Source: JAFEDN01 sp963795715
Lineage (GTDB): Bacteria > Pseudomonadota > Gammaproteobacteria > Coxiellales > Coxiellaceae
Length of the DNA stretch: 64,000 bases
Direction: 5' to 3'
Assembly (NCBI GenBank): GCA_963795715.1
Contig: CAWCIY010000004.1
Coordinates: forward strand, 62,001 to 126,000
The notes beneath the pieces were generated by a model that saw only the letters and a program-made list of their open reading frames with translations, had not been told where the DNA came from and ran no database searches. The position numbers and the translations under genes were made by a program. Positions within the stretch are counted from its first letter, which is position 1; each line of letters opens with the position of its first letter. This document shows, one piece after another, positions 53,613 to 61,833 of the stretch.

Positions 53613-53894
53613 ATGCAAAAAAATATTCACCCCAAATACCATGTGGTTACATTTCACTGTAACTGCGGACATGAATTCAAATTAAATTCCACCATCGAAC
53701 AAGACGAAGTGCACTTAGATATTTGCTCGCATTGTCATCCATTTTTTACAGGACAACAAAAAATGATTGATACTGCAGGCCGTGTCGAACGTTTCCGTCA
53801 GCGTTATGCCAAAAAACCAACTACCCAAAAGCCAGAAAATAACGTTCAAAAAGCGGATAAAAAACCGGTAGAGAAGAAGCGAAAAGCTAAATAA
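53613..53894 (+). CDS. rpmE: Large ribosomal subunit protein bL31
   Basis: 93 residues. bL31 bridges the two ribosomal subunits. The zinc-type cysteines are in HCNCGHEFK and ICSHCHPFFTGQQK. The N-terminus MQKNIHPKYHVVTFHCNCGH and GRVERFRQRYAKK are conserved. The Lys-rich tail (about 70-93, NVQKADKKPVEKKRKAK) is longer than in E. coli (70 residues). AGAGGA precedes the ATG. The gene is intact and followed within 12 bp by the palindromic repeat that overlaps dusA. Confidence 0.93.
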   Translation: MQKNIHPKYHVVTFHCNCGHEFKLNSTIEQDEVHLDICSHCHPFFTGQQKMIDTAGRVERFRQRYAKKPTTQKPENNVQKADKKPVEKKRKAK

Positions 53895-53905
53895 TCGAAG
53901 TACTA

Positions 53906-53956
53906 CGTCATCCCGCGACTTGTTCGCGGGATCTAGAACCGCGCAGGATGACTTAG
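53906..53956. repeat. Palindromic repeat (CGTCATCCCGCG family), copy 2, overlapping dusA 3' end
   Basis: CGTCATCCCGCGACTTGTTC then GCGGGATCTAG matches the left arm of 18595-18622, with a short right part ACCGCGCAGGATGAC. It begins 12 bp after rpmE. The minus-strand dusA reads into it, and its last codons (SHPARF) and TAG stop lie inside it. Confidence 0.75.
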
Positions 53957-54871
53957 TAAAAGCGCTTGTAATGCCATGGGACTTAATCTTTGTTCGCTTA
54001 TCTGGCGCCGCCAGTTTTTGGCTCCAGGCTGGCCTTGAAAAACAGTCATCAAATGTCTAGTTAAACTCCAAACAGGCACATTGGCGCCCCTCTGTTCAAC
54101 TACATACTCTAAGTATTTAGTAATCACGGCAGTTCTCGACAAATTAGGGTCTTCAGCTAGAAAAAAAGGATTGTGATAAGCCTCCCTGCCCACCATGGCT
54201 CCGTCCACTTGCTGCAGATGTACGTCGATCTCTCCCCTAGTTCTAATACCACCATTTATAATGATTTCTAAATCAGGAAAATCTTTTTTTAACTGATATA
54301 CGATGTCATACCGCAAAGGCGGGATAGTACGATTTTGATGAGGACTTAAACCTTTAAGCCAGGCTTTGCGAGCATGAATAATAAAAGTTCTGCAGCCGGC
54401 TTGTTGCACCCTACTAACAAATTGGCATAATTCTTCATAGCTATCTTGTTGATCGACTCCTATTCGAGTCTTCACAGTTATAGGCAAGGATACGGTTGCA
54501 CTCATGGCATGCACACATTCTGCAACCAATTCCGGTTCTTTCATTAAACAAGCGCCGAAATGCCCTGAATGCACCCTATCGCTGGGACAGCCTACATTTA
54601 AATTAACCTCATCATAATTCCAGTCTTCCGCCATTTTAGCGCAAACTGCAAGCTCCTGCGGATTGGCGCCGCCTAATTGTAACGCCAATGGCCGTTCTAT
54701 GGGCGAATAGGACAAAGTTTTATCCACATTTTTGCCATGAATTAAAGAAGGTGCAGTGACCATTTCGGTATACAGTAAAAGATTGCGATTGATTATGCGC
54801 ATCAGCACCCTGAAATGACGGTCGGTATAAGACATCATGGGCGCCACCGATATTTTTCTATTAAGTATCAT
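53933..54871 (-). CDS. dusA: tRNA-dihydrouridine(20/20a) synthase
   Basis: 312 residues. FMN enzyme reducing U20/U20a in tRNA D loops. Typical motifs are RKISVAPMMSYTDRHFRVLM, LQLGGANPQELAVCAKMAED, the catalytic Cys in NLNVGCPSDRVHSGHFGACL, VKTRIGVDQQDSYEEL, FIIHARKAWLKGLSPHQNRT (the ARKAxLxGLSPxxNR signature of DusA) and GGIRTRGEIDVHLQQVDGAM. The extreme C-terminus (LLLSHPARF) is provided by a dispersed palindromic repeat. Monocistronic, convergent with rpmE. Confidence 0.95.
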   Translation of the reverse strand: MILNRKISVAPMMSYTDRHFRVLMRIINRNLLLYTEMVTAPSLIHGKNVDKTLSYSPIERPLALQLGGANPQELAVCAKMAEDWNYDEVNLNVGCPSDRVHSGHFGACLMKEPELVAECVHAMSATVSLPITVKTRIGVDQQDSYEELCQFVSRVQQAGCRTFIIHARKAWLKGLSPHQNRTIPPLRYDIVYQLKKDFPDLEIIINGGIRTRGEIDVHLQQVDGAMVGREAYHNPFFLAEDPNLSRTAVITKYLEYVVEQRGANVPVWSLTRHLMTVFQGQPGAKNWRRQISEQRLSPMALQALLLSHPARF

Positions 54872-54897
54872 TTCTACATTTTAGCATTTTTATCGGT

Positions 54898-54988
54898 TTA
54901 ATATAAATCCCCCTCAATCCCCCTTTGTAAAGGGGGAAGTGAAATCCCCTCCCTTTGACAAAGAGAGGTTGGGAGGGATTTATATTAA
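54898..54988. repeat. 91-bp MITE-like inverted-repeat element
   Basis: Ends are TTAATATAAATCC and its exact complement GGATTTATATTAA. Inside are two further hairpins: CCCCCTTTGTAAAGGGGG and CTCCCTTTGACAAAGAGAG. Tri-hairpin elements with AAATCCCC ends and CCCTTT...AAAGGG cores are common dispersed repeats. It lies between the divergent dusA and rhaT-like genes. Confidence 0.8.
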
Positions 54989-55067
54989 TTGTCAATAATA
55001 GCAAGCGCCTAGAATGTATCAGAGAAAGTCAGTATAATCCCTCAACAATCATCAACGAGGTCAGAAT

Positions 55068-56084
55068 ATGGCGATCTTTACCGCCCTACTTTTTGTTATT
55101 ATCGGCGGGATGTTAAATGGATCATTTGCCTTACCGACTAAAAATATTAAGCATTGGCATTTCGAAAATATCTGGCTTAATTATGCGGTTTGGTCGTTTG
55201 CTATTTTACCTTGGCTCAGTATCTTTGTACTCGCGCCGCATGTCGGTGGAGTGTATCAACAAATCTCTCCAAAAATTCTGATGATTTTATTGGGCGGTGG
55301 CTTAGTGTTTGGCGCAGGCCAAGCTTGTTTTGCACAATCTTTAAAATTAATTGGCTTTGGTCTCGGATTTGTCATTAACATTGGCTTGGGCACGGGCTTG
55401 GGGTTTTTGTTACCTTTGATCTTCTTGCATCCTGACAAAATTTTCTCGCTCTTCGGATTAACTACATTGCTGGGGATTATCTTCATCATTTTAGGATTAA
55501 TTATCTCCTACCGGGCAGGAAAACAACGTGATCGTTATACCCAGCATCTTCGAATCGATGCCCGTCCTAATCAATATCAAACAGGGGTTATTTTAGCAGT
55601 TTTAGCAGGCTTTGGATCTGCCTTACAAAATTTTACTTTTGCAGCCACTCAACCGTTACAAACTTTAGCCATAAAAAACGGAATTCCGGAACTGGCTGCC
55701 TCTATGATAATTTGGCCGATCTTTTTATCCTTTAGCTTCATTCCATATTTTGGCTACATGATTTATTTGTTATGTAAAAACCAATCATTCAAACATTTTC
55801 GCAGCGAGGCCAGCGGGTTTAATTCTTTTATGGCATTGATAATGGCGCTATTTTGGTATTCATCGTTAGTCTTATACAGCGAAGCTTCACTTTTAATCGG
55901 CGGGTTAGGACCTGTAGTCGGCTGGCCTTTGTTTATGGTCTTAATTATATTAATGGCCAATTTTTGGGGTTGGCGCCATCATGAATGGGCACATGTTTCA
56001 AAGGCTATTTCACGCCAAGCATTATCTGCTATCGGCTTGCTGGTTTTAGCGGTTTTGGTATTAGGATATAGTGCGACTTTATGA
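55068..56084 (+). CDS. RhaT-family sugar:proton symporter
   Basis: 338 residues with about ten membrane helices, e.g. MAIFTALLFVIIGGMLNGSF, WLNYAVWSFAILPWLSIFVL, ILMILLGGGLVFGAGQACFA, GLGFVINIGLGTGLGFLLPL and FGLTTLLGIIFIILGLIISY followed by RAGKQRDR. This matches the L-rhamnose/proton symporter RhaT family (drug/metabolite transporter superfamily). The substrate may not be rhamnose: downstream genes are a ROK sugar kinase and a mannose-6-phosphate isomerase-type cupin, so a hexose is plausible. SD GAGG. The next gene begins 182 bp later. Confidence 0.8.
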   Translation: MAIFTALLFVIIGGMLNGSFALPTKNIKHWHFENIWLNYAVWSFAILPWLSIFVLAPHVGGVYQQISPKILMILLGGGLVFGAGQACFAQSLKLIGFGLGFVINIGLGTGLGFLLPLIFLHPDKIFSLFGLTTLLGIIFIILGLIISYRAGKQRDRYTQHLRIDARPNQYQTGVILAVLAGFGSALQNFTFAATQPLQTLAIKNGIPELAASMIIWPIFLSFSFIPYFGYMIYLLCKNQSFKHFRSEASGFNSFMALIMALFWYSSLVLYSEASLLIGGLGPVVGWPLFMVLIILMANFWGWRHHEWAHVSKAISRQALSAIGLLVLAVLVLGYSATL

Positions 56085-56123
56085 GGTCTCGAAGGGAACC
56101 CCACTTTACACGATGGGGGATCG

Positions 56124-56164
56124 CAAGGGGGAGAACCGTGATTCTCCCCCTTCATTCCTGCATT
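56124..56164 (+). repeat. Dispersed hairpin repeat, copy 2
   Basis: CGCAAGGGGGAGAACC, loop, GATTCTCCCCCTTCATTC: a 9-bp stem GGGGGAGAA/TTCTCCCCC, homologous to the copy at 5208-5246. It lies just after the transporter gene and may act as a terminator. Confidence 0.65.
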
Positions 56165-56199
56165 TGGGCTTTGCCCAAGTGCAGGATAAGAACAATAAA

Positions 56200-56229
56200 G
56201 CTATTCCCGCTGCCTTCAGCGGGAATAGC
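56200..56229 (+). repeat. Inverted repeat before the ROK kinase gene
   Basis: GCTATTCCCGCTG and its exact complement CAGCGGGAATAGC surround CCTT, a 13-bp stem with a 4-nt loop, 37-67 nt upstream of the kinase start. It may attenuate read-through from the transporter, or be a repeat; similar CAGCGGGAAT sequence occurs near 26375. Confidence 0.6.
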
Positions 56230-56266
56230 TGGCGCAACTTTATCTTAAAAAAACAGAGGTATGAAT

Positions 56267-57190
56267 ATGACATGTTTTGTTGGAATTGAAGGTGGTGGTA
56301 CTAAATTTATTTGTGCCTATGGCTCAGGTCCACAAGATCTCAAAGAGCGAACTGAAATTCGTACTCAAAACCCTGCGGTCACCATGCGCGAGCTTATTGA
56401 ATATATTCGATCGGTGCAAAAAAAAGTGACCGTTGCAGCCATCGGAGCTTCTATTTTTGGACCGTTGGATTTGGATACCTCTTCCCCTACTTACGGCTAC
56501 GTCACTACAACCCCCAAACAAGAATGGATTAATTTTAATTTTGTTGGCACATTACAGCAGGAATTTAACTGCCCTGTAGGTTTTGACACCGACGTCAATG
56601 CGGCTGCAATCAGCGAATATCGTTGGGGAGCAGCCAAAAATATCAGTGATTTATTGTATTTAACTGTGGGTACTGGTATTGGCGGAGGTTTAATTGTAAA
56701 TCATCGTTTGGTACACGGTGCGATGCATCCAGAAATGGGCCATATTTTTATTCCGCAAGATAAAAACGACACATTCGCTGGTGTTTGTAAATATCACGGC
56801 AACTGCCTAGAAGGATTGGCTTCAGGACCCTCCCTAAAAGAACGCTGGCGAGTAAAGTCAGCCTTGGATTTACCAGAAGACCATCCTGGTTGGGAATTTG
56901 AGGCCAGTTATCTTGGTTTGGCCCTGGCCAACTACACGCTCATACTTTCACCAAAGAAAATAATTATTGGCGGCGGCGTGATGCGCCAAAATCATCTTCT
57001 ACCAAAAATTCGTCGACATTTACTAAAACACCTCGGCGGTTATATCCAAAATAGAACCGTGGTTCAAGGAATAGATGAATACGTGGTAAAACCAGGCTTG
57101 GAAGAAAACGCCGGGGTTTTAGGGGCAATTGCTATCGCCGAGCTGGCGCTCGCTTCAATAGAAACACAGGAGAAAGCATATGGCAAATAA
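56267..57190 (+). CDS. ROK-family sugar kinase (fructokinase type)
   Basis: 307 residues from ATG 56267, with AGAGG 8 nt upstream; an ATG 6 nt earlier is too close to it. ATP-binding GIEGGGTKFICAYG opens the protein; AAIGASIFGPLDLDTSSPTY, FDTDVNAAAISEYRWGAAKN and YLTVGTGIGGGLIVNHRLVH are the ROK kinase core; HPEMGHIFIP and CKYHGNCLEGLASGPSLKER carry the ROK-type metal site His/Cys. Best match is to bacterial fructokinases, phosphorylating fructose or mannose. It overlaps the cupin gene by 11 bp, indicating coupled translation. Confidence 0.9.
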   Translation: MTCFVGIEGGGTKFICAYGSGPQDLKERTEIRTQNPAVTMRELIEYIRSVQKKVTVAAIGASIFGPLDLDTSSPTYGYVTTTPKQEWINFNFVGTLQQEFNCPVGFDTDVNAAAISEYRWGAAKNISDLLYLTVGTGIGGGLIVNHRLVHGAMHPEMGHIFIPQDKNDTFAGVCKYHGNCLEGLASGPSLKERWRVKSALDLPEDHPGWEFEASYLGLALANYTLILSPKKIIIGGGVMRQNHLLPKIRRHLLKHLGGYIQNRTVVQGIDEYVVKPGLEENAGVLGAIAIAELALASIETQEKAYGK

Positions 57191-57542
57191 TGAAGTTGGT
57201 AAGATCTACACTCGCCCATGGGGCAGCTACGAAACGCTTCGGATTGAAAGTAACTATCAAGTTAAATCTCTTATTATTCACCCAGGCGGTCGATTATCTT
57301 TACAAAAGCATTTTCGCAGAGCCGAGCATTGGGTGGTCGTGGCGGGTTCTCCCACTTTAACCGTCGATGGACAAAGCAAAATCTATCAGATCAACGAGGG
57401 CGTCTTTATACCTAAAGAAGCCATACACCGCATTGAAAATTTTGGTAAAGAGGATGCGAAAATTATTGAGGTACAGGTAGGAGACTATTTGGGAGAGGAC
57501 GATATTATGCGCATCGAAGACGTCTACGGACGTGCGGGATAG
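57180..57542 (+). CDS. Stand-alone cupin, mannose-6-phosphate isomerase type
   Basis: 120 residues covering only the cupin domain that in bifunctional GDP-mannose enzymes (ManC/AlgA) is the phosphomannose isomerase part. PWGSYETLRIESNYQVKSLI, then HPGGRLSLQKHFRRAEHWVV (metal-binding His/Glu), VAGSPTLTVDGQ and EGVFIPKEAIHRIENFGKED (second His). Such single-domain proteins are thought to interconvert mannose-6-P and fructose-6-P. Placed directly after a ROK fructo/mannokinase with 11-bp overlap, which agrees. The cluster links sugar uptake to fructose-6-P or GDP-mannose. Confidence 0.88.
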   Translation: MANNEVGKIYTRPWGSYETLRIESNYQVKSLIIHPGGRLSLQKHFRRAEHWVVVAGSPTLTVDGQSKIYQINEGVFIPKEAIHRIENFGKEDAKIIEVQVGDYLGEDDIMRIEDVYGRAG

Positions 57543-57568
57543 CATTGAATTTTGTACAAGGATGTTTC

Positions 57569-59647
57569 ATGGTTCATTTAAGGCGCTTATTAAGACATAT
57601 TTGGATTAGACCCTTAAAAGTAGATATTTTAACCTTATTTATATCGCTCATTACCATTGCCTTTGTTTTTGTCATCAACTATTCTTATTTTAAAAATTAT
57701 TATGCGATTCTGCGTTATTCCAAAGGAATGATGCAGCGCAATTCATTAGCTATTATTGACGATATCAACGATATTCAAAAATCTGCGAGAGAAATTTTAA
57801 ACGATAGCAAAGCACTATTCATAGAAAACAAAAATTTCTCTATTAATGATCCTCAAGTTCAACTTTATATGCTAAACGTTCTTAAATATAATGAAGATAT
57901 CTCCTCCTACTTTGTTGCCTTTGCTAAAGGCAATAGGATTTTAGTCAAAAAGCTACAATCATCGGGACAAACTCATTTTATCAGCCAACCAGAAAAACCT
58001 TTACCAAAAGGAGCCCTGTATTGCATTAAAATTTTTGATCCACAACGCTCAACTCATCCAGAAACTTGGTATTACGCCAATCAAAATGGTCAAATAATCG
58101 CTCAAGAGGAATTTATCGAATCAACCATTCCTATTCAAGATCGTCCTTGGTACACAGGCGCAATCCATACCGACCATGTTTTTTGGACAGACCCATATCA
58201 ATTTGTAGATACCCATGAACGAGGAATTACTGCCAGTAAAGTATTTAATGATACCAACGGCTCGTTGTTAGCCGTTGTAGGTGTGGATATTTCTTTTCTA
58301 CAACTCACTGATTTTTTAAAACATGAAACCATTGGCAAATATGGTCATACCTATATTACCGACAATGAAGGCGACCTTTTAATTCCCCAACCTAATACCT
58401 TAACTCATGTCAAAGTGAGCCCTGAAGTGCTTAAGGCTGCCGTGTCCTATTACCATAAAAAAAATAATGATAATTTTTCTTTCAAATTCGGCCATTTTAG
58501 ATACTTAAGTTATGTTGGCGAATTGCCGTCTATTTTTGGCAAAAATTGGTTGATTGTTACCGCGGTGCCATTCGCGGATTTTTATTCTGATTTAATCACC
58601 ACCCAATTTCAAATCATTGGTATTTCATTAATTATCCTCATTTTTTCTATAATCATTATCTTTTATTTTTCTAAAAAAATCTCTCAACCCATAGTGGATC
58701 TCTCCACCGAAATTGATAAAGTTTCCAATTTAAATCTCTCAAGCAAACATACAATCCGTTCACACATAGTAGAAATTAGATTAATGGCTGCATCCGTAAA
58801 AAGATTAAAATCGGCAATGCGTTCGTTTGCCCGCTACGTACCAAAAGAAATTGTTAAACAGCTATTAGCACAAAGTAAAGACATTACTTTGAGTATGGAT
58901 AAAAGAGAGCTTACGATATTTTTTTCCGATATCCAAAATTTTACCACTATTGCCGAGAAAGAGCCGCTCAATACTTTAATGCCCTTGCTTAATTCTTATT
59001 TTGACGGATTGTCAAAAATTATTCTAGATAACCAAGGCACCATCGATAAATACATAGGTGATAGCATTATGGCTTTTTGGGGCGCGCCTTCTCTCAACAT
59101 TCATCAAGCCGTTTTAGCCTGTAAAACAGCATTAGAATGCCAGGCTTATTTGGTGGAATTTAATAAAAATTGCCAAGAACAAGGTAAACCTATGCTGATC
59201 ACCCGGTATGGAATTAGCAGCGGCTCCGTAGTGGTTGGCAATATCGGCACTATGGAAAGAATGAATTATACCGTGATTGGTGATTCGGTGAATACAGCCG
59301 CTAGATTACAAGTCACCGATAAGATCTATCATGTTAGTATTATTATCAGTGAAGAAGCCTATAAACAAACTGAGGAACAATTTTTAGTACGGCCTTTAGA
59401 CACGGTAGAAGTCAGAGGCAAAAAAACCAAAATTAAAATATATGAACTAATTGCTTTATTAGCTCCGGGTACACCTATCAGCGCAACTGAAACACAAAAA
59501 GAACTTGCTTTTGGTTTTTCTTATGCTTACCAAAGATATCTTGAAGGTAATTTTATTGTTGCAAAGCAGCTTTTCCAAGAAATACATCAACAGTTCCCAG
59601 ATGACTATCCTACGCAAATATATTTAGAACGTTTGACAACAACCTAA
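57569..59647 (+). CDS. Class III adenylate/guanylate cyclase with extracytoplasmic sensor
   Basis: 692 residues from ATG 57569 (AAGGATG upstream); a TTG at 57545 in frame is less likely. One membrane helix near the N-terminus (ILTLFISLITIAFVFVINYS), a double-Cache-like periplasmic sensor of about 300 residues with the ligand-loop style WYTGAIHTDHVFWTDPYQFV, a second helix (IIGISLIILIFSIIIIFYFS), HAMP, then the cyclase: FFSDIQNFTTIAEKEPLNTL (metal Asp), DKYIGDSIMAFWG (metal Asp), GISSGSVVVGNIGTMERMNY and TVIGDSVNTAARLQ. Makes cAMP, or cGMP, in response to an external ligand. It begins 26 bp after the cupin gene, so it may respond to the same sugar. Legionella encodes many such cyclases. Confidence 0.92.
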   Translation: MVHLRRLLRHIWIRPLKVDILTLFISLITIAFVFVINYSYFKNYYAILRYSKGMMQRNSLAIIDDINDIQKSAREILNDSKALFIENKNFSINDPQVQLYMLNVLKYNEDISSYFVAFAKGNRILVKKLQSSGQTHFISQPEKPLPKGALYCIKIFDPQRSTHPETWYYANQNGQIIAQEEFIESTIPIQDRPWYTGAIHTDHVFWTDPYQFVDTHERGITASKVFNDTNGSLLAVVGVDISFLQLTDFLKHETIGKYGHTYITDNEGDLLIPQPNTLTHVKVSPEVLKAAVSYYHKKNNDNFSFKFGHFRYLSYVGELPSIFGKNWLIVTAVPFADFYSDLITTQFQIIGISLIILIFSIIIIFYFSKKISQPIVDLSTEIDKVSNLNLSSKHTIRSHIVEIRLMAASVKRLKSAMRSFARYVPKEIVKQLLAQSKDITLSMDKRELTIFFSDIQNFTTIAEKEPLNTLMPLLNSYFDGLSKIILDNQGTIDKYIGDSIMAFWGAPSLNIHQAVLACKTALECQAYLVEFNKNCQEQGKPMLITRYGISSGSVVVGNIGTMERMNYTVIGDSVNTAARLQVTDKIYHVSIIISEEAYKQTEEQFLVRPLDTVEVRGKKTKIKIYELIALLAPGTPISATETQKELAFGFSYAYQRYLEGNFIVAKQLFQEIHQQFPDDYPTQIYLERLTTT

Positions 59648-59691
59648 ACCTAAATGTATTATCCGTGAAAATCTCGTATGGGATTTGTAAC

Positions 59692-61203
59692 TCAAGTTAA
59701 ATCGACATCATTTTCAACGGCCTGACGTTTTAATTTGGCGTCGTCGCTGCGGAGTTCTGCCAGTTGAGAAAGATAGACATGATCAATATCGCCAGTCACA
59801 TAATCACCGGTAAATATCGAATCCTCGAAATGCTGAATTTGGTATTGTGGACTGCTGGCTGCTTCATTAACCGCGTCATATAAATCTGCTAGGTTTTGGT
59901 ATATCAGCCAATCAGTGCCGATTAATTTTTCTATTTCCGATACCGAATGATCATGCGCCACCAATTCCTTGGCATTCGGCATATCAATACCATACACATT
60001 AGGATACCTCACCGGCGGCGCAGCAGAAGCAAAATACACCTTTTTGGCGCCTGCGTCTCTCGCCATTTGGATAATCTCTTTGGAAGTCGTGCCACGTACG
60101 ATTGAGTCATCCACCAGTAAAACATTTTTGCCAACAAATTCCGCCTTCATAGCGTTTAATTTCATCCGCACAGAGCTACGACGCAATTCTTGCGCCGGCA
60201 TAATAAAAGTACGGCCGATGTAACGATTTTTAACAAAACCTTCTGAGTACGGTTTCTGCAATCGTTGCGCCAATGGCAAAGCCACCGTTCTACTGGTATC
60301 GGGAATGGGAATCACTACATCAATGTCATGATCAGGCCTTTGCGCCAAAATATTTTCCGCCAGCTTAATGCCCATTTTAATTCGAGCTTGATACACCGAA
60401 ATATTATCCATCACTGAGTCAGGTCGAGCCAGATAAACGTATTCGAATAAGCAAGGAGAATGTTGTTTTACATCAACACATTGCTCACGATGAAATTCAC
60501 CTTGTTGGTTAAAATAAATGGCTTCTCCAGGAGCAATATCTCCCACTACAGTATAACCTAAGGCATCTAAAGCAATACTTTCCGAAGCCACCATGTAATC
60601 CATACCCCGAGAAGTTTTGCGCCGGCCATAAATCAAGGGACGGATTCCGTAGGGGTCACGAAACGCGACAATTCCATAGCCGGTAATTAAAGCAATCGCT
60701 GAATAGGCCCCATGAACTCGATGGTAAACCTGTCTCAAGGCAGCAAACAATTCTTGGGGCTTTAAGTTGACGCTGCCGGTTCGCTGCAACTCATGAGCGA
60801 AAATATTCAGCAACACCTCAGTGTCTGAAGTCGTATTTAAGTGCCGAAGATCGGTGCGAATTAAATCATGGGCTAAAGAATCAGCATTGGTCAAATTGCC
60901 ATTATGGACAATGCTCAAGCCATAGGGAGAATTGACATAAAAAGGTTGTGATTCGGCAGGGCTATGGCTCCCGGCAGTAGGATAGCGCACATGTCCTAAA
61001 CCCATGCATCCTTGTAGCCGCTGCAGATGTTTTTTTTGTAACGCTTCTCGAACTAAACCATTGGCCTTGCGCAAAAAGATTCTTCGACCATCGCTGGTTA
61101 AAATTCCTGCCGCATCTTGGCCTCGATGTTGAATAATGGTTAATGCGTCGTAAACATCCTGACTCACAGGTGTAGTTGCTAAAGTACCCACTATACCGCA
61201 CAT
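59692..61203 (-). CDS. purF: Amidophosphoribosyltransferase
   Basis: 503 residues. First committed step of purine synthesis: PRPP plus glutamine gives phosphoribosylamine. The mature N-terminal nucleophile is Cys2 (MCGIVGTLATTPVSQDVYDA), with glutaminase motifs IQHRGQDAAGI, MGLGHVRYPTAGS and LSIVHNGNLTN. The PRPP-binding part contains FVKNRYIGRTFIMPAQELRR and NVLLVDDSIVRGTTSKEIIQ. Complete. End of the accD-folC-dedD-cvpA-purF string on the minus strand. Confidence 0.97.
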   Translation of the reverse strand: MCGIVGTLATTPVSQDVYDALTIIQHRGQDAAGILTSDGRRIFLRKANGLVREALQKKHLQRLQGCMGLGHVRYPTAGSHSPAESQPFYVNSPYGLSIVHNGNLTNADSLAHDLIRTDLRHLNTTSDTEVLLNIFAHELQRTGSVNLKPQELFAALRQVYHRVHGAYSAIALITGYGIVAFRDPYGIRPLIYGRRKTSRGMDYMVASESIALDALGYTVVGDIAPGEAIYFNQQGEFHREQCVDVKQHSPCLFEYVYLARPDSVMDNISVYQARIKMGIKLAENILAQRPDHDIDVVIPIPDTSRTVALPLAQRLQKPYSEGFVKNRYIGRTFIMPAQELRRSSVRMKLNAMKAEFVGKNVLLVDDSIVRGTTSKEIIQMARDAGAKKVYFASAAPPVRYPNVYGIDMPNAKELVAHDHSVSEIEKLIGTDWLIYQNLADLYDAVNEAASSPQYQIQHFEDSIFTGDYVTGDIDHVYLSQLAELRSDDAKLKRQAVENDVDLT

Positions 61204-61228
61204 ATTGCTTTACCTTTTGTTGTGTATG

Positions 61229-61831
61229 TCAATTCTGCGTTCGCCGAGTTATACCCACTGAGCTATTACTCTTGTTATCACTTTCAGTATTAGTTTTAGT
61301 TTTAGACCATTCGGAAACATTGACTACTTTTTCCGGCAGAATACTTTGTAACCAACTCACGATGGGGTTAAACAAAGGTATGAATTGAGCTTCTTTGACC
61401 TTAGACTCATCCTTCAGAGGGCTGCTTCTAATAAATAAAATAATGAAAGCAACAATAAAAATACCTCTCACAATGCCTAATAACAATCCTAAAAAACGAT
61501 CCACGCCTGGAACTCCCGTGCGTAACCATAAATGCCGCACACAGGCGTTGAGAGATATGCCCACAATCAAAGTTAAAATAAAAATAATGGCAAAAGCCGC
61601 TGCGTAACTACCCGAAGCGGAATGAATAAAGGTCAGGTGTTCAGCCAAAATTTTAGAGTATCTAAAAGCTAAGTAAAAAGCCGCCACCCAAGTCACTAAA
61701 GAAATAATTTCAGAAATAAATCCCCGAACTACTCCAATCAGCAGTGACAACAAGATGATGGCCAGAATCGTATAATCGATCCAGTTCAAAGCAAGCCAAT
61801 TGATCGCTTTAAGCGTTTGGATAGTATTCAT
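61229..61831 (-). CDS. cvpA: CvpA family inner-membrane protein
   Basis: 200 residues, four membrane helices (LNWIDYTILAIILLSLLIGV; IISLVTWVAAFYLAFRYS; YAAAFAIIFILTLIVGISLN; FLGLLLGIVRGIFIVAFIIL). These match CvpA, required for colicin V production and envelope stress tolerance in E. coli, and always placed before purF. It has a longer C-terminal polar tail (about 160-200, with SEWSKTKTNTESDNKSNSSV) than E. coli CvpA (162 residues). 25 bp upstream of purF and 2 bp after dedD. Confidence 0.93.
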   Translation of the reverse strand: MNTIQTLKAINWLALNWIDYTILAIILLSLLIGVVRGFISEIISLVTWVAAFYLAFRYSKILAEHLTFIHSASGSYAAAFAIIFILTLIVGISLNACVRHLWLRTGVPGVDRFLGLLLGIVRGIFIVAFIILFIRSSPLKDESKVKEAQFIPLFNPIVSWLQSILPEKVVNVSEWSKTKTNTESDNKSNSSVGITRRTQN

Positions 61832-61833
61832 AA

